Shown here: positions 1-5,605 of the stretch, piece after piece
Layout: each line of letters opens with the position of its first letter
Position numbering within the stretch: the stretch's first letter is position 1
The notes under the pieces: model-generated
The model's input: the letters and a program-made list of their open reading frames with translations, nothing else
Told to the model about the DNA's origin: nothing
Databases searched by the model: none
Made by a program: the position numbers and the translations under genes
Assembly (NCBI GenBank): GCA_037127585.1
Contig: JBAXYB010000156.1
Span: 1 to 5,902 of the forward strand
Origin: CAINDI01 sp037127585
GTDB taxonomy: Bacteria > Verrucomicrobiota > Verrucomicrobiia > Palsa-1439
Length of the DNA: 5,902 nucleotides
Reading direction: 5' to 3'

Positions 1-651
1 ATGAAAAAGAAAGCACTGATCAACTGGGGCGGCTGGGACGGACATCAACCAGATAAATGCGCGGCGATCTTCGCGCCCATCCTGGAACGCGAAGGCTTCG
101 AGGTGCGCGTCGTCAACGACCTGAACGTCTATACCGAAAAAGAGTACATGGAATCATTGAGCGTCGTCGTGCCGATCTGGACGATGAGCCCGATCACCGG
201 CGAACAGGAGAAAGGTTTGCTCGACGCGGTCAAGAACGGCGTCGGCATTGCCGGCTGGCACGGCGGCATGTGCGATTCGTTCCGCGTGAATACCGGCTAC
301 CAGTTCATGACCGGCGGCCAGTGGGTCGCGCATCCGGATAACATCATCGATTACACCGTCAACATCACCAACAAGACCGATCCGATCACCAAGGGCATCG
401 CCGACTTCAAAATGCACTCGGAGCAGTATTTCCTCCACACCTCACCCGACAACGAAGTCTTGGCCACGACCACCTTTGTCGACCCCAAAGAAGCGCCGTG
501 GGTCAAAGGCACCGTCATGCCGATCGTCTGGAAACGGAAGTGGGGCCAAGGCCGCGTGTTCTACTCGTCGCTCGGCCATGTGGCCGCGGACTTCGACGTG
601 CCGGAGGCGAAAGAAATCCAGCGCCGCGGCATTCTGTGGGCCGCCCGGTGA
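1..651 (+). CDS. ThuA-like domain protein (class I glutamine amidotransferase-like fold)
   Basis: This 216-residue protein matches the ThuA family (trehalose utilization-like, Pfam ThuA) in length and layout. It opens with a beta strand, ALINWGGWDGH (residues 5-15), as in family members. An AGWHGG segment follows at 84-89, where the fold's nucleophile elbow would lie, but there is no Cys nucleophile, which is usual for ThuA. Further family-like segments are SEQYFLHTSP (140-149) and a C-terminal P-VWKRKWGQGRVFYSSLGH stretch (174-193). Family members are linked to sugar metabolism, but the reaction is mostly undefined; a role with glycosides or keto-sugars is inference. There is no signal peptide, so it is probably cytosolic. 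The ATG is the first base of the window, so the ribosome binding site and promoter are not visible and a longer N-terminus cannot be excluded, although the start fits the family. The stop TGA overlaps the GTG start of the SGNH hydrolase by four bases. Confidence 0.88.
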   Translation: MKKKALINWGGWDGHQPDKCAAIFAPILEREGFEVRVVNDLNVYTEKEYMESLSVVVPIWTMSPITGEQEKGLLDAVKNGVGIAGWHGGMCDSFRVNTGYQFMTGGQWVAHPDNIIDYTVNITNKTDPITKGIADFKMHSEQYFLHTSPDNEVLATTTFVDPKEAPWVKGTVMPIVWKRKWGQGRVFYSSLGHVAADFDVPEAKEIQRRGILWAAR

Positions 652-1298
652 AGATCGCCCCCAATTCCAAACTCGTTTTCATCGGGGATTCGATCACCGA
701 CTGCGAACGCGCCCGGCCGGTCGGCGAAGGTTTGTTCGGGGCAATCGGCAAAGGCTACGTCGCGCTGGTGGACGCCACGTTCGGCGCGGTGTGTCCGGAG
801 AAAAATATCCGCGTGGTCAACGTCGGCAGCAGCGGCAACACGGTTCGCGATCTCAAAGCCCGGTGGCAGGCTGATGTCATTGCACTCAAACCGGACTGGC
901 TGTCGATCATGATCGGCATCAACGACGTTTGGCGGCAATATGATTTGCCGAAGATGACCGAGGTGCACGTCGGCCCCGCCGAATACGCCGCCACGCTCGA
1001 CGAACTCGTCACGAAGACGAAGCCGCTCGTCAAAGGGCTCGTCCTCATGACGCCGTATTACATCGAGCCGAACCGGCAAGACGCGATGCGCGCCCGGATG
1101 GACGAATACGGAGCACTCGTGAAGAAGATCGCCGGCAAGCACGGCACTGTATTTGTGGACACGCAGGCCGCCTACGACAAAGTTCTCAAGCATACCTACC
1201 CGGCTACCCTCGCGTGGGATCGTGTCCACCCGTCGCAGATCGGCCACATGATCTTGGCGCGGGCGTTTCTGGCCGGCATCGGATTCAAGACTTTATGA
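648..1298 (+). CDS. GDSL/SGNH-family lipolytic hydrolase (probable carbohydrate O-acetylesterase)
   Basis: This 216-residue protein has all four SGNH blocks in order: FIGDSITD (11-18, nucleophile Ser15), the block II Gly in NVGSSGNT (Gly60), IGIND (89-93, Asn92 for the oxyanion hole) and WDRVHPS (190-196, with Asp191 and His194 completing the triad). Proteins of this layout are typically esterases of the TesA/rhamnogalacturonan acetylesterase type. Removal of O-acetyl groups from a glycan is the best guess, because the next gene encodes an amino-sugar glycosidase; the substrate is not shown by sequence. I chose GTG at 648 because it makes a GTGA overlap with the ThuA-like stop and begins 10 residues before the GDS block, whereas upstream starts would lie deep inside the ThuA-like gene. 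There is no signal peptide or membrane segment, so it is probably cytosolic. Its TGA overlaps the ATG of the hexosaminidase by four bases. Confidence 0.9.
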   Translation: MKIAPNSKLVFIGDSITDCERARPVGEGLFGAIGKGYVALVDATFGAVCPEKNIRVVNVGSSGNTVRDLKARWQADVIALKPDWLSIMIGINDVWRQYDLPKMTEVHVGPAEYAATLDELVTKTKPLVKGLVLMTPYYIEPNRQDAMRARMDEYGALVKKIAGKHGTVFVDTQAAYDKVLKHTYPATLAWDRVHPSQIGHMILARAFLAGIGFKTL

Positions 1299-2689
1299 TC
1301 TCCATCATTCCCAAGCCGGTCCGTGTCGAAGAATTGCCGGGACAATCGAAAGCCAAAGTTTCCATCAGCCTCACTGCCGACCCGGCACTCGGCAGCGAAG
1401 GCTACGAACTTCACATCACACCGGCGGCAATAAAGATTTCCGCCAACGCGCCCGCCGGCATCTTCTACGGTGAGCAGACGCTCCGGCAACTGCGCGACAG
1501 GGACGGCCAGTATCCGTGTTGCAAGATTTGGGACAAACCCCGGTTTGGCTGGCGCGGGTTGATGATGGATGTGAGCCGGCACTTCTTCACGAAGACCGAA
1601 GTGAAAAACTATCTCGATGTGATGGCGGCGCACAAGCTGAACGTCTTTCACTGGCATCTCGTGGATGACCAAGGCTGGCGCATCGAAATTAAACGCTATC
1701 CGCGCCTGACGGACGTGGGGGCTTGGCGCAAGAGCATCGGTTTCGGTCTGGATCCGGGTGCGAGCCGCAACTACCGGGCGGATGGCCAGTACGGCGGCTA
1801 CTTCACACAAGACGACGTCCGCGAGATCGTCGCGCACGCGGCCAGCCGGCACATCACCGTCGTGCCGGAAATCGAGATGCCGGGGCATTCGAGTGCGGCG
1901 TTGGCGGCGCATCCGGAGTTCAGTTGTCGCGGCGGTCCATACTCACTCGATCTCGATGGCGGCATTTTCGCTGGCGTCTTTTGCGCCGGGCAGGAGGCCA
2001 CGTTTGCGTTCCTCGAAAACATTCTGAGCGAAGTCATGGGCTTGTTTCCGAGTCAATTCATCCACGTCGGCGGCGATGAGGTGCCGAAAGACAATTGGCA
2101 GAAATGTCCGCGCTGCCAGCAACGGATCGCCACGGAGAGGTTGAAGGACGAACACGAGTTGCAGAGTTATTTCATCAAGCGCATTGAGAAGTTCATCACC
2201 GCTCAAGGCCGCCGGCTCATCGGTTGGGATGAAATCCTGGAAGGCGGTCTTGCGCCGAATGCAACGGTGATGAGTTGGCGGGGAGTCGAGGGTGGCATCG
2301 CGGCGGCCAAGGCCGGACACGATGTGGTGATGACTCCGACGACGCATTGTTATTTTGATTTCCACCAAGCATCTGTCGGCGTGCCGCGCGGCGCGAACTA
2401 TCAGGCGCCTTTGCCGGTCGAGAAGGTGTACGAATTCGAGCCGATCCCCGTGGAGATCCCAGCCGACAAGGCGCATCACGTTCTCGGTGGCGGCGCGAAT
2501 CTGTGGACGGAGTACATCCCCAACTACGGGCATTTACAGTATATGACTTATCCGCGCGCGTGTGCGTTGGCGGAGAAGTTGTGGTCGCCAAATGAAGGCC
2601 GGCAACTCGCTGACTTCAAGGCGCGGTTGAAGACGCACTTCAAGTTTCTCGACTCGCTCGGCGTTCTTTACGGTCGCATCATCGAGTAG
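1295..2689 (+). CDS. Family 20 beta-N-acetylhexosaminidase
   Basis: This 464-residue protein removes terminal beta-linked GlcNAc or GalNAc by substrate-assisted catalysis. Residues 1-80 look like the GH20b domain, with the typical opening IIPKPVRV. The catalytic barrel begins at WRGLMMDVSRHF (86-97); its Arg87 fits the substrate-binding Arg of the family. Other hallmarks are FHWHLVDDQGW (118-128), PEIEMPGH (191-198, with Glu194 where Asp is common), HVGGDE (257-262) with the catalytic pair Asp261-Glu262, Tyr353/Asp355 in CYFDF, and the GGGANLWTEYI segment with Trp404 and Glu406. The known catalytic pair in the Streptomyces plicatus enzyme is Asp313-Glu314. The protein lacks a signal peptide and C-terminal accessory domains, so it is shorter than many secreted GH20 enzymes and is probably cytosolic. 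The ATG forms an ATGA overlap with the SGNH hydrolase stop. Its last 11 bases overlap the 3' end of the opposing gene. Confidence 0.96.
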   Translation: MISIIPKPVRVEELPGQSKAKVSISLTADPALGSEGYELHITPAAIKISANAPAGIFYGEQTLRQLRDRDGQYPCCKIWDKPRFGWRGLMMDVSRHFFTKTEVKNYLDVMAAHKLNVFHWHLVDDQGWRIEIKRYPRLTDVGAWRKSIGFGLDPGASRNYRADGQYGGYFTQDDVREIVAHAASRHITVVPEIEMPGHSSAALAAHPEFSCRGGPYSLDLDGGIFAGVFCAGQEATFAFLENILSEVMGLFPSQFIHVGGDEVPKDNWQKCPRCQQRIATERLKDEHELQSYFIKRIEKFITAQGRRLIGWDEILEGGLAPNATVMSWRGVEGGIAAAKAGHDVVMTPTTHCYFDFHQASVGVPRGANYQAPLPVEKVYEFEPIPVEIPADKAHHVLGGGANLWTEYIPNYGHLQYMTYPRACALAEKLWSPNEGRQLADFKARLKTHFKFLDSLGVLYGRIIE

Positions 2690-3119
2690 GCGGCTGGGGG
2701 CCGAGGTCGAGATGTTGCGGGGGGTTCGGCGGCAATTTCCAGATGATTTCGCCGTGCTTGGTGGCGCCGTGCATCACGTTGGCGAGGTCTATGCCGGCTT
2801 GGTAAACTTTTTCAAACTCCGGAAAGTTTTTGGCTTCGATGTGCTTCTGGAGCGGATCGAAGATCTTCTTGGAGTAATCGTCGAGCATGCCGGCGTACTT
2901 GGGACGGGTGGTGCTGCCTTTTTTGTAGAGGCTCCGGAGGCCGCGGAGTTGGTAGGCCGCGAGGTCCCAGTTGCCGCCTTGGGCGGCGTAATAGAGAATC
3001 CAATACCGGTCGCTGATGTCGCGCATCAACGTGCCGAGACCGGGCTGGAGGTTGGCGAGTTGGTCGAGGGTGAGGTCGCCGTGTTTGGTGTGACCGACAA
3101 TCGGTTTTTCGTCAGGCAT
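2679..3119 (-). CDS. Conserved hypothetical protein with C-terminal PPxHLDL motif
   Basis: This 146-residue protein has no function I can name. It looks genuine: it has balanced composition, apparently helical stretches (about 16-65 and 73-118) and a motif-like C-terminus, IIWKLPPNPPQHLDL (125-139). The segment MRDISDRYWILYYAAQGGN (32-50), followed by WDLAAYQLRGL, reads like a family I recall as unnamed bacterial proteins, sometimes beside cytochrome c-like domains; that link is from memory and unchecked. No signal peptide, membrane segment or CxxCH haem motif is present. ATG at 3119 is preferred; TTG at 3146 would add a low-complexity RRPGHSAG lead. Neither has a convincing ribosome binding site. 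It lies beyond the terminator of the LTXXQ gene, so it needs its own promoter or readthrough. Its last 11 bases overlap the hexosaminidase 3' end on the other strand. The open plus-strand frame across this region encodes nothing recognisable. Confidence 0.75.
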   Translation of the reverse strand: MPDEKPIVGHTKHGDLTLDQLANLQPGLGTLMRDISDRYWILYYAAQGGNWDLAAYQLRGLRSLYKKGSTTRPKYAGMLDDYSKKIFDPLQKHIEAKNFPEFEKVYQAGIDLANVMHGATKHGEIIWKLPPNPPQHLDLGPQPPTR

Positions 3120-3157
3120 GCCGGCAGAATGTCCCGGTCGCCGCAAAACGGCAACGC

Positions 3158-3194
3158 AAAAAAAGAACCCCGCCGGATTACCAGCGGGGTTCTT
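3158..3194 (-). terminator. Intrinsic (rho-independent) terminator of the LTXXQ gene
   Basis: A perfect 11-base inverted repeat, AAGAACCCCGC at 3163-3173 and GCGGGGTTCTT at 3184-3194, encloses a 10-base loop. On the minus strand the stem runs straight into seven T (the A run at 3158-3164). It begins 18 bases after the LTXXQ stop codon. On the plus strand no T run follows the stem, so it is predicted to work only for minus-strand transcription. It separates the LTXXQ gene from the hypothetical gene that starts at 3119. Confidence 0.93.
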
Positions 3195-3212
3195 GGAGAA
3201 AAGAACGGTCGA

Positions 3213-3563
3213 TCAGCTCTTCTTGTCTGTCTTGCCCATGAACGGACACTTGCCTGCCGGCGCGTCCTTTTCACAAGTGGCCTTGCACTGCGCCAATTGC
3301 TCGGGCGTCAAGATTTTCTCCAGCCCCGCGGTCATGATTGAACGGGCTTCGGAGGTCGAGGTCGCGCGCTTGGACTGTTCCTGCAACGCCGCCATCTTGG
3401 TTTTCTGGTCGGGGGTCAGGTTCAACTTGGAATACATCGCGTCACACTTGCTGTCGCTCGCCGCTTTCGCCTTGCCGCCCGCGCAACATCCGTCGCCCGC
3501 GAACACCGCGTTCACGCTCACGGCGATGATGGCTGCCAATGCTAATCCGATTACTTTCTTCAT
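3213..3563 (-). CDS. Secreted Cys-rich LTXXQ-motif (Spy/CpxP-like) periplasmic protein
   Basis: This is a 116-residue protein with a clear signal peptide: MKK, a hydrophobic core at about 4-20 and a likely cleavage after Ala22 (VFA|GD). The mature part has two LTxxQ-type segments, LNLTPDQKTKMAAL (47-60) and ILTPEQLAQCKA (84-95), with helical sequence between them. This is the signature of the LTXXQ family that includes the periplasmic chaperone Spy and the Cpx regulator CpxP; related small proteins (ZraP, CnrX type) bind metals. Unusually, it has six cysteines in about 94 mature residues (26, 27, 40, 93, 97, 106), including an N-terminal CC pair and a C-terminal CPFMGK, which suggests metal binding or disulfides (inference). 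There is no lipobox before the CC pair. The start is supported by AAAGGAG eight bases upstream, and a strong terminator follows. The acetyltransferase gene ends 70 bases upstream, so it may have its own promoter or be read from that operon. Confidence 0.88.
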   Translation of the reverse strand: MKKVIGLALAAIIAVSVNAVFAGDGCCAGGKAKAASDSKCDAMYSKLNLTPDQKTKMAALQEQSKRATSTSEARSIMTAGLEKILTPEQLAQCKATCEKDAPAGKCPFMGKTDKKS

Positions 3564-3571
3564 GCTAACTG

Positions 3572-3578
3572 CTCCTTT
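3572..3578 (-). promoter_or_regulatory. Ribosome binding site of the LTXXQ gene
   Basis: AAAGGAG on the minus strand lies eight bases before the ATG at 3563, with near-consensus match and spacing. It is the strongest ribosome binding site in the window and suggests this small secreted protein is made in quantity. Confidence 0.85.
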
Positions 3579-3633
3579 GGGTTGGTTTGCTGAATTCGAC
3601 CCCAGCGTACGCCTGACCGTTCAATCCGCCAAC

Positions 3634-4107
3634 TTATTTTCGCGGCCGGTAGTACCGCCGGTATACCAGAAACGCGTTGTCGCGTTGCCAGCCTAACCCT
3701 TCATAAAGCCGCTGGGCTTGCCGGTTCGTGCGGGCTGTCTCCAAAACCAATTCCGTCGCGCCGGTCTGTGCGCCAAGCCGGTGGGCGCGTTCCAGCAAGG
3801 CGGTGGCGACCCCGTGCCGGCGGGCGGTCGGCGCGACAAATAGGTCGTACAAAACCCACGCCCGTTTCAGAGCCAGCGTGGCAAACGTCGGATACAATTG
3901 CATGAAGCCGACCGGCTGGCCGTTCAATCGGGCGAGGAAAAGATGGGAGTCGCCCCGCGTAAGCCGTGCCCGCAAGAAGCGCCGCACGGCCGGAGCACTT
4001 GCCGGGACTTGATAAAATTCAAAATAGCCCAGCACCAGCGGCACGAGTTGGTCCAGCTGCCGCGGCGTAGCGCGCGCGATTCGAACCGTTGACCGCGCCG
4101 GTGCCAT
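3634..4107 (-). CDS. GNAT-family N-acetyltransferase
   Basis: This 157-residue protein has the length and order of a single GNAT domain, which transfers an acetyl group from acetyl-CoA to an amine. Visible parts are the N-terminal VRIARATPRQLDQL strand-helix (8-21), the central strands HLFLARLNGQPVGFMQLYP (55-73), strand 4 with motif A, YDLFVAPTARRHGVATALL (87-105, pyrophosphate-binding RRHGVA), and the C-terminal ARTNRQAQRLYEGLGW (125-140) typical of motif B. The substrate cannot be told from sequence; a small molecule or protein amine are both possible. The ATG at 4107 begins one base after the stop of the arylsulfotransferase gene, and no good ribosome binding site is visible, so translation probably depends on the upstream gene (coupling by reinitiation). 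Upstream in-frame starts would only read through arylsulfotransferase sequence in the wrong frame. No signal peptide is present, so it is cytosolic, unlike its secreted operon partner. Confidence 0.92.
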   Translation of the reverse strand: MAPARSTVRIARATPRQLDQLVPLVLGYFEFYQVPASAPAVRRFLRARLTRGDSHLFLARLNGQPVGFMQLYPTFATLALKRAWVLYDLFVAPTARRHGVATALLERAHRLGAQTGATELVLETARTNRQAQRLYEGLGWQRDNAFLVYRRYYRPRK

Positions 4108-4108
4108 G

Positions 4109-5584
4109 TTAGGGGTAGACGACGTTTTCCAAGTGGACCGGGATGGCATTCCACGCGGCGGCGCAGAAGTTGAGCGCGGGATAGCTGTAGCCGAATACTT
4201 TCTCGCCTTTGGCACTTAGGCCGATGATCTCGCTGGAGACGAATGGGCCGGCCAGGGTGTAGTCGATCAGATAATTGCGGGACCGGTCTTCGTAGACACT
4301 GGAGCAGTAGGGGCTGTAGATGCTCGGGTCAGCTTGATAATTCCAAATCTCGGTCGCGGTTTTCTTTTTTGTGTTGATGCGATATTTGCGAGCCGCGCTG
4401 TAGTCGCGGTTATCGCCCGCGGGAGTATGTTCCAAGCTGTTCGCGCCATTATCGAACAGTAGCAGGCTCTTGTCTTTGGTAATGGAGAGAGCGTGCTCCC
4501 CAATCGGGGGTAACGAACCAGCCGGGACGGTCAACGCAAACTGCCGCAGTGAGGCGTATTGGTGCCACGCTTTCGTTGGGTCACCAAGAATCCACTGGAT
4601 GGCGCCGGTCTCGTAATCCAGCGCGATGACGAAGTTTTCCCGGCTGGAGATGAGCAGTGTGTCATCGGCTTTCCGGTAGGTGCACGAGTTGTTATGAAAC
4701 CAGTCGTCCGCATCCCGGACGAACGCAGTCGGATCATCGCCACCGGCAAGCATGGCCGCCCGGACAATTTCCGCCATCCGCCACGTTTTCAGGACCGTGC
4801 CGGCCGTGTCGATTTCCATGATCACCGATTCCGTTGAGTTGGTCGTGTTGACCTCAATCAGAATTCCCTGTTTGCCGGGATCGAAGTTGTGGTGACTGGT
4901 CGAGGTAACCTCGAGGTCGGCGTAATCGGCAACGGACTCGGAGGTGCCGTCAAACTCCATGCGGGTGACACCAGTACCGGAGGACAGATAGAAGCTATTC
5001 TTGAAAAGGATGACCGACGGGGTGGCTAACCCGGCAGCTCCCACCCACCGGACTTCCCCATCCGTATCGATGATGATTGGCGAGATCGCCGCGTAATAGC
5101 CCTTGAGCAGAATGAAGTCATAGCTCAAATCGGTACGCGTGGACCGGGCTTGGAGGACGGTCGGATTGGTATAGACGCCGGTCGGATCCGCAAAGACTGC
5201 CGTGGGGATGGTGAGGGTTTCCCGGTGGGCCGGTCCTTTTTTGAAGGCGCAGGTCAGCGCGACCGTGTTGCTAAAATTTGCGTACAGTCCAAAGACTGGC
5301 AGCGTGAGTTGTCCCGTATTCAAATTCAAAAAGCCCCGACTCAGGAGATACGCGCTGGAATAGCTCGCCGCGACCGGGCGCGTGACGGAATTAGGCTTGG
5401 GCTCCACGATGAATTCAACACTCTTGAGCGCGCTCGCATCGCTGATTGTCAGGTCAAGTTGACTGATGAACGGCGTCGGCCCGGCACTCTGGCCATTAAC
5501 AGTGACCGTGACACCCCCGGCTGCCTGAGCGTGATTCGTCCACGTAAGAGAGACAAGGGTCGCAACAAGAATCAGTTTTTTCAT
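4109..5584 (-). CDS. Secreted PAPS-independent arylsulfotransferase (AssT-like)
   Basis: This 491-residue protein fits the bacterial aryl-sulfate sulfotransferase family, which moves a sulfuryl group from one phenolic sulfate ester to another phenol without PAPS, in the periplasm. A signal peptide is visible (residues 1-21, cleavage after AQA), followed by an N-terminal beta-sandwich-like region (about 24-115) and then repeated blade-like segments of a beta-propeller. The residues expected from E. coli AssT (His252, His356, Arg374 and the sulfurylated His436) have good counterparts: His231/His232 in SHHNFDP, His297 in DDWFHNNS, Arg315 in SSRENF and His364 in GEHALS. Cysteines are 112, 301, 427 and 474; no close pair like the E. 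coli disulfide is seen, and no DsbL/DsbI genes are nearby. ATG at 5584 is chosen for its GGAGAA site and signal peptide; TTG at 5599 is less likely. It lies 21 bases after the preceding gene and one base before the GNAT start. The substrate is unknown. Confidence 0.9.
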   Translation of the reverse strand: MKKLILVATLVSLTWTNHAQAAGGVTVTVNGQSAGPTPFISQLDLTISDASALKSVEFIVEPKPNSVTRPVAASYSSAYLLSRGFLNLNTGQLTLPVFGLYANFSNTVALTCAFKKGPAHRETLTIPTAVFADPTGVYTNPTVLQARSTRTDLSYDFILLKGYYAAISPIIIDTDGEVRWVGAAGLATPSVILFKNSFYLSSGTGVTRMEFDGTSESVADYADLEVTSTSHHNFDPGKQGILIEVNTTNSTESVIMEIDTAGTVLKTWRMAEIVRAAMLAGGDDPTAFVRDADDWFHNNSCTYRKADDTLLISSRENFVIALDYETGAIQWILGDPTKAWHQYASLRQFALTVPAGSLPPIGEHALSITKDKSLLLFDNGANSLEHTPAGDNRDYSAARKYRINTKKKTATEIWNYQADPSIYSPYCSSVYEDRSRNYLIDYTLAGPFVSSEIIGLSAKGEKVFGYSYPALNFCAAAWNAIPVHLENVVYP

Positions 5585-5587
5585 AAT

Positions 5588-5593
5588 TTCTCC
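5588..5593 (-). promoter_or_regulatory. Ribosome binding site of the arylsulfotransferase gene
   Basis: GGAGAA on the minus strand precedes the ATG at 5584, with five bases between GGAG and the start. It decides between this ATG and the in-frame TTG at 5599, which lies upstream of the site and would place the site inside the coding region. Confidence 0.7.
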
Positions 5594-5605
5594 AAACAAG
5601 GCGGC

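Noticed and set aside
561..1247. Open minus-strand frame of 228 codons opposite the SGNH hydrolase.
   Set aside because: The plus strand carries all four SGNH catalytic blocks; the minus-strand product is Arg/His/Asp-rich, as expected for an antisense shadow of GC-rich coding DNA.
1196..1912. Open minus-strand frame of 238 codons opposite the GH20 gene.
   Set aside because: It lies across the SGNH-GH20 junction and conserved GH20 motifs on the plus strand, and its own translation has no recognisable domain.
2712..3341. Long open plus-strand frame of 209 codons opposite the hypothetical and LTXXQ genes.
   Set aside because: Its translation is a Val/Gly/Glu-rich shadow with no recognisable motif, and it runs through the terminator and into the LTXXQ gene. 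The minus-strand frames carry a signal peptide, family motifs and a ribosome binding site.
2679..3563. The LTXXQ gene and the following hypothetical gene are in the same frame, separated by one TGA and an otherwise open stretch, as in a stop-codon readthrough or selenocysteine fusion.
   Set aside because: The stretch between them encodes the terminator stem and a Phe/Pro-rich lead unlike protein. The terminator lies directly after the TGA, and a shared frame has a one-in-three chance.
3579..3640. Possible sigma70 promoter for the LTXXQ gene (TTGGCG, 17 bases, TACGCT on the minus strand) and a GCGTACGC palindrome at 3605-3612.
   Set aside because: The -10 match is only three of six bases and the palindrome is just 8 bases long; both are expected by chance in GC-rich DNA, so neither is called.
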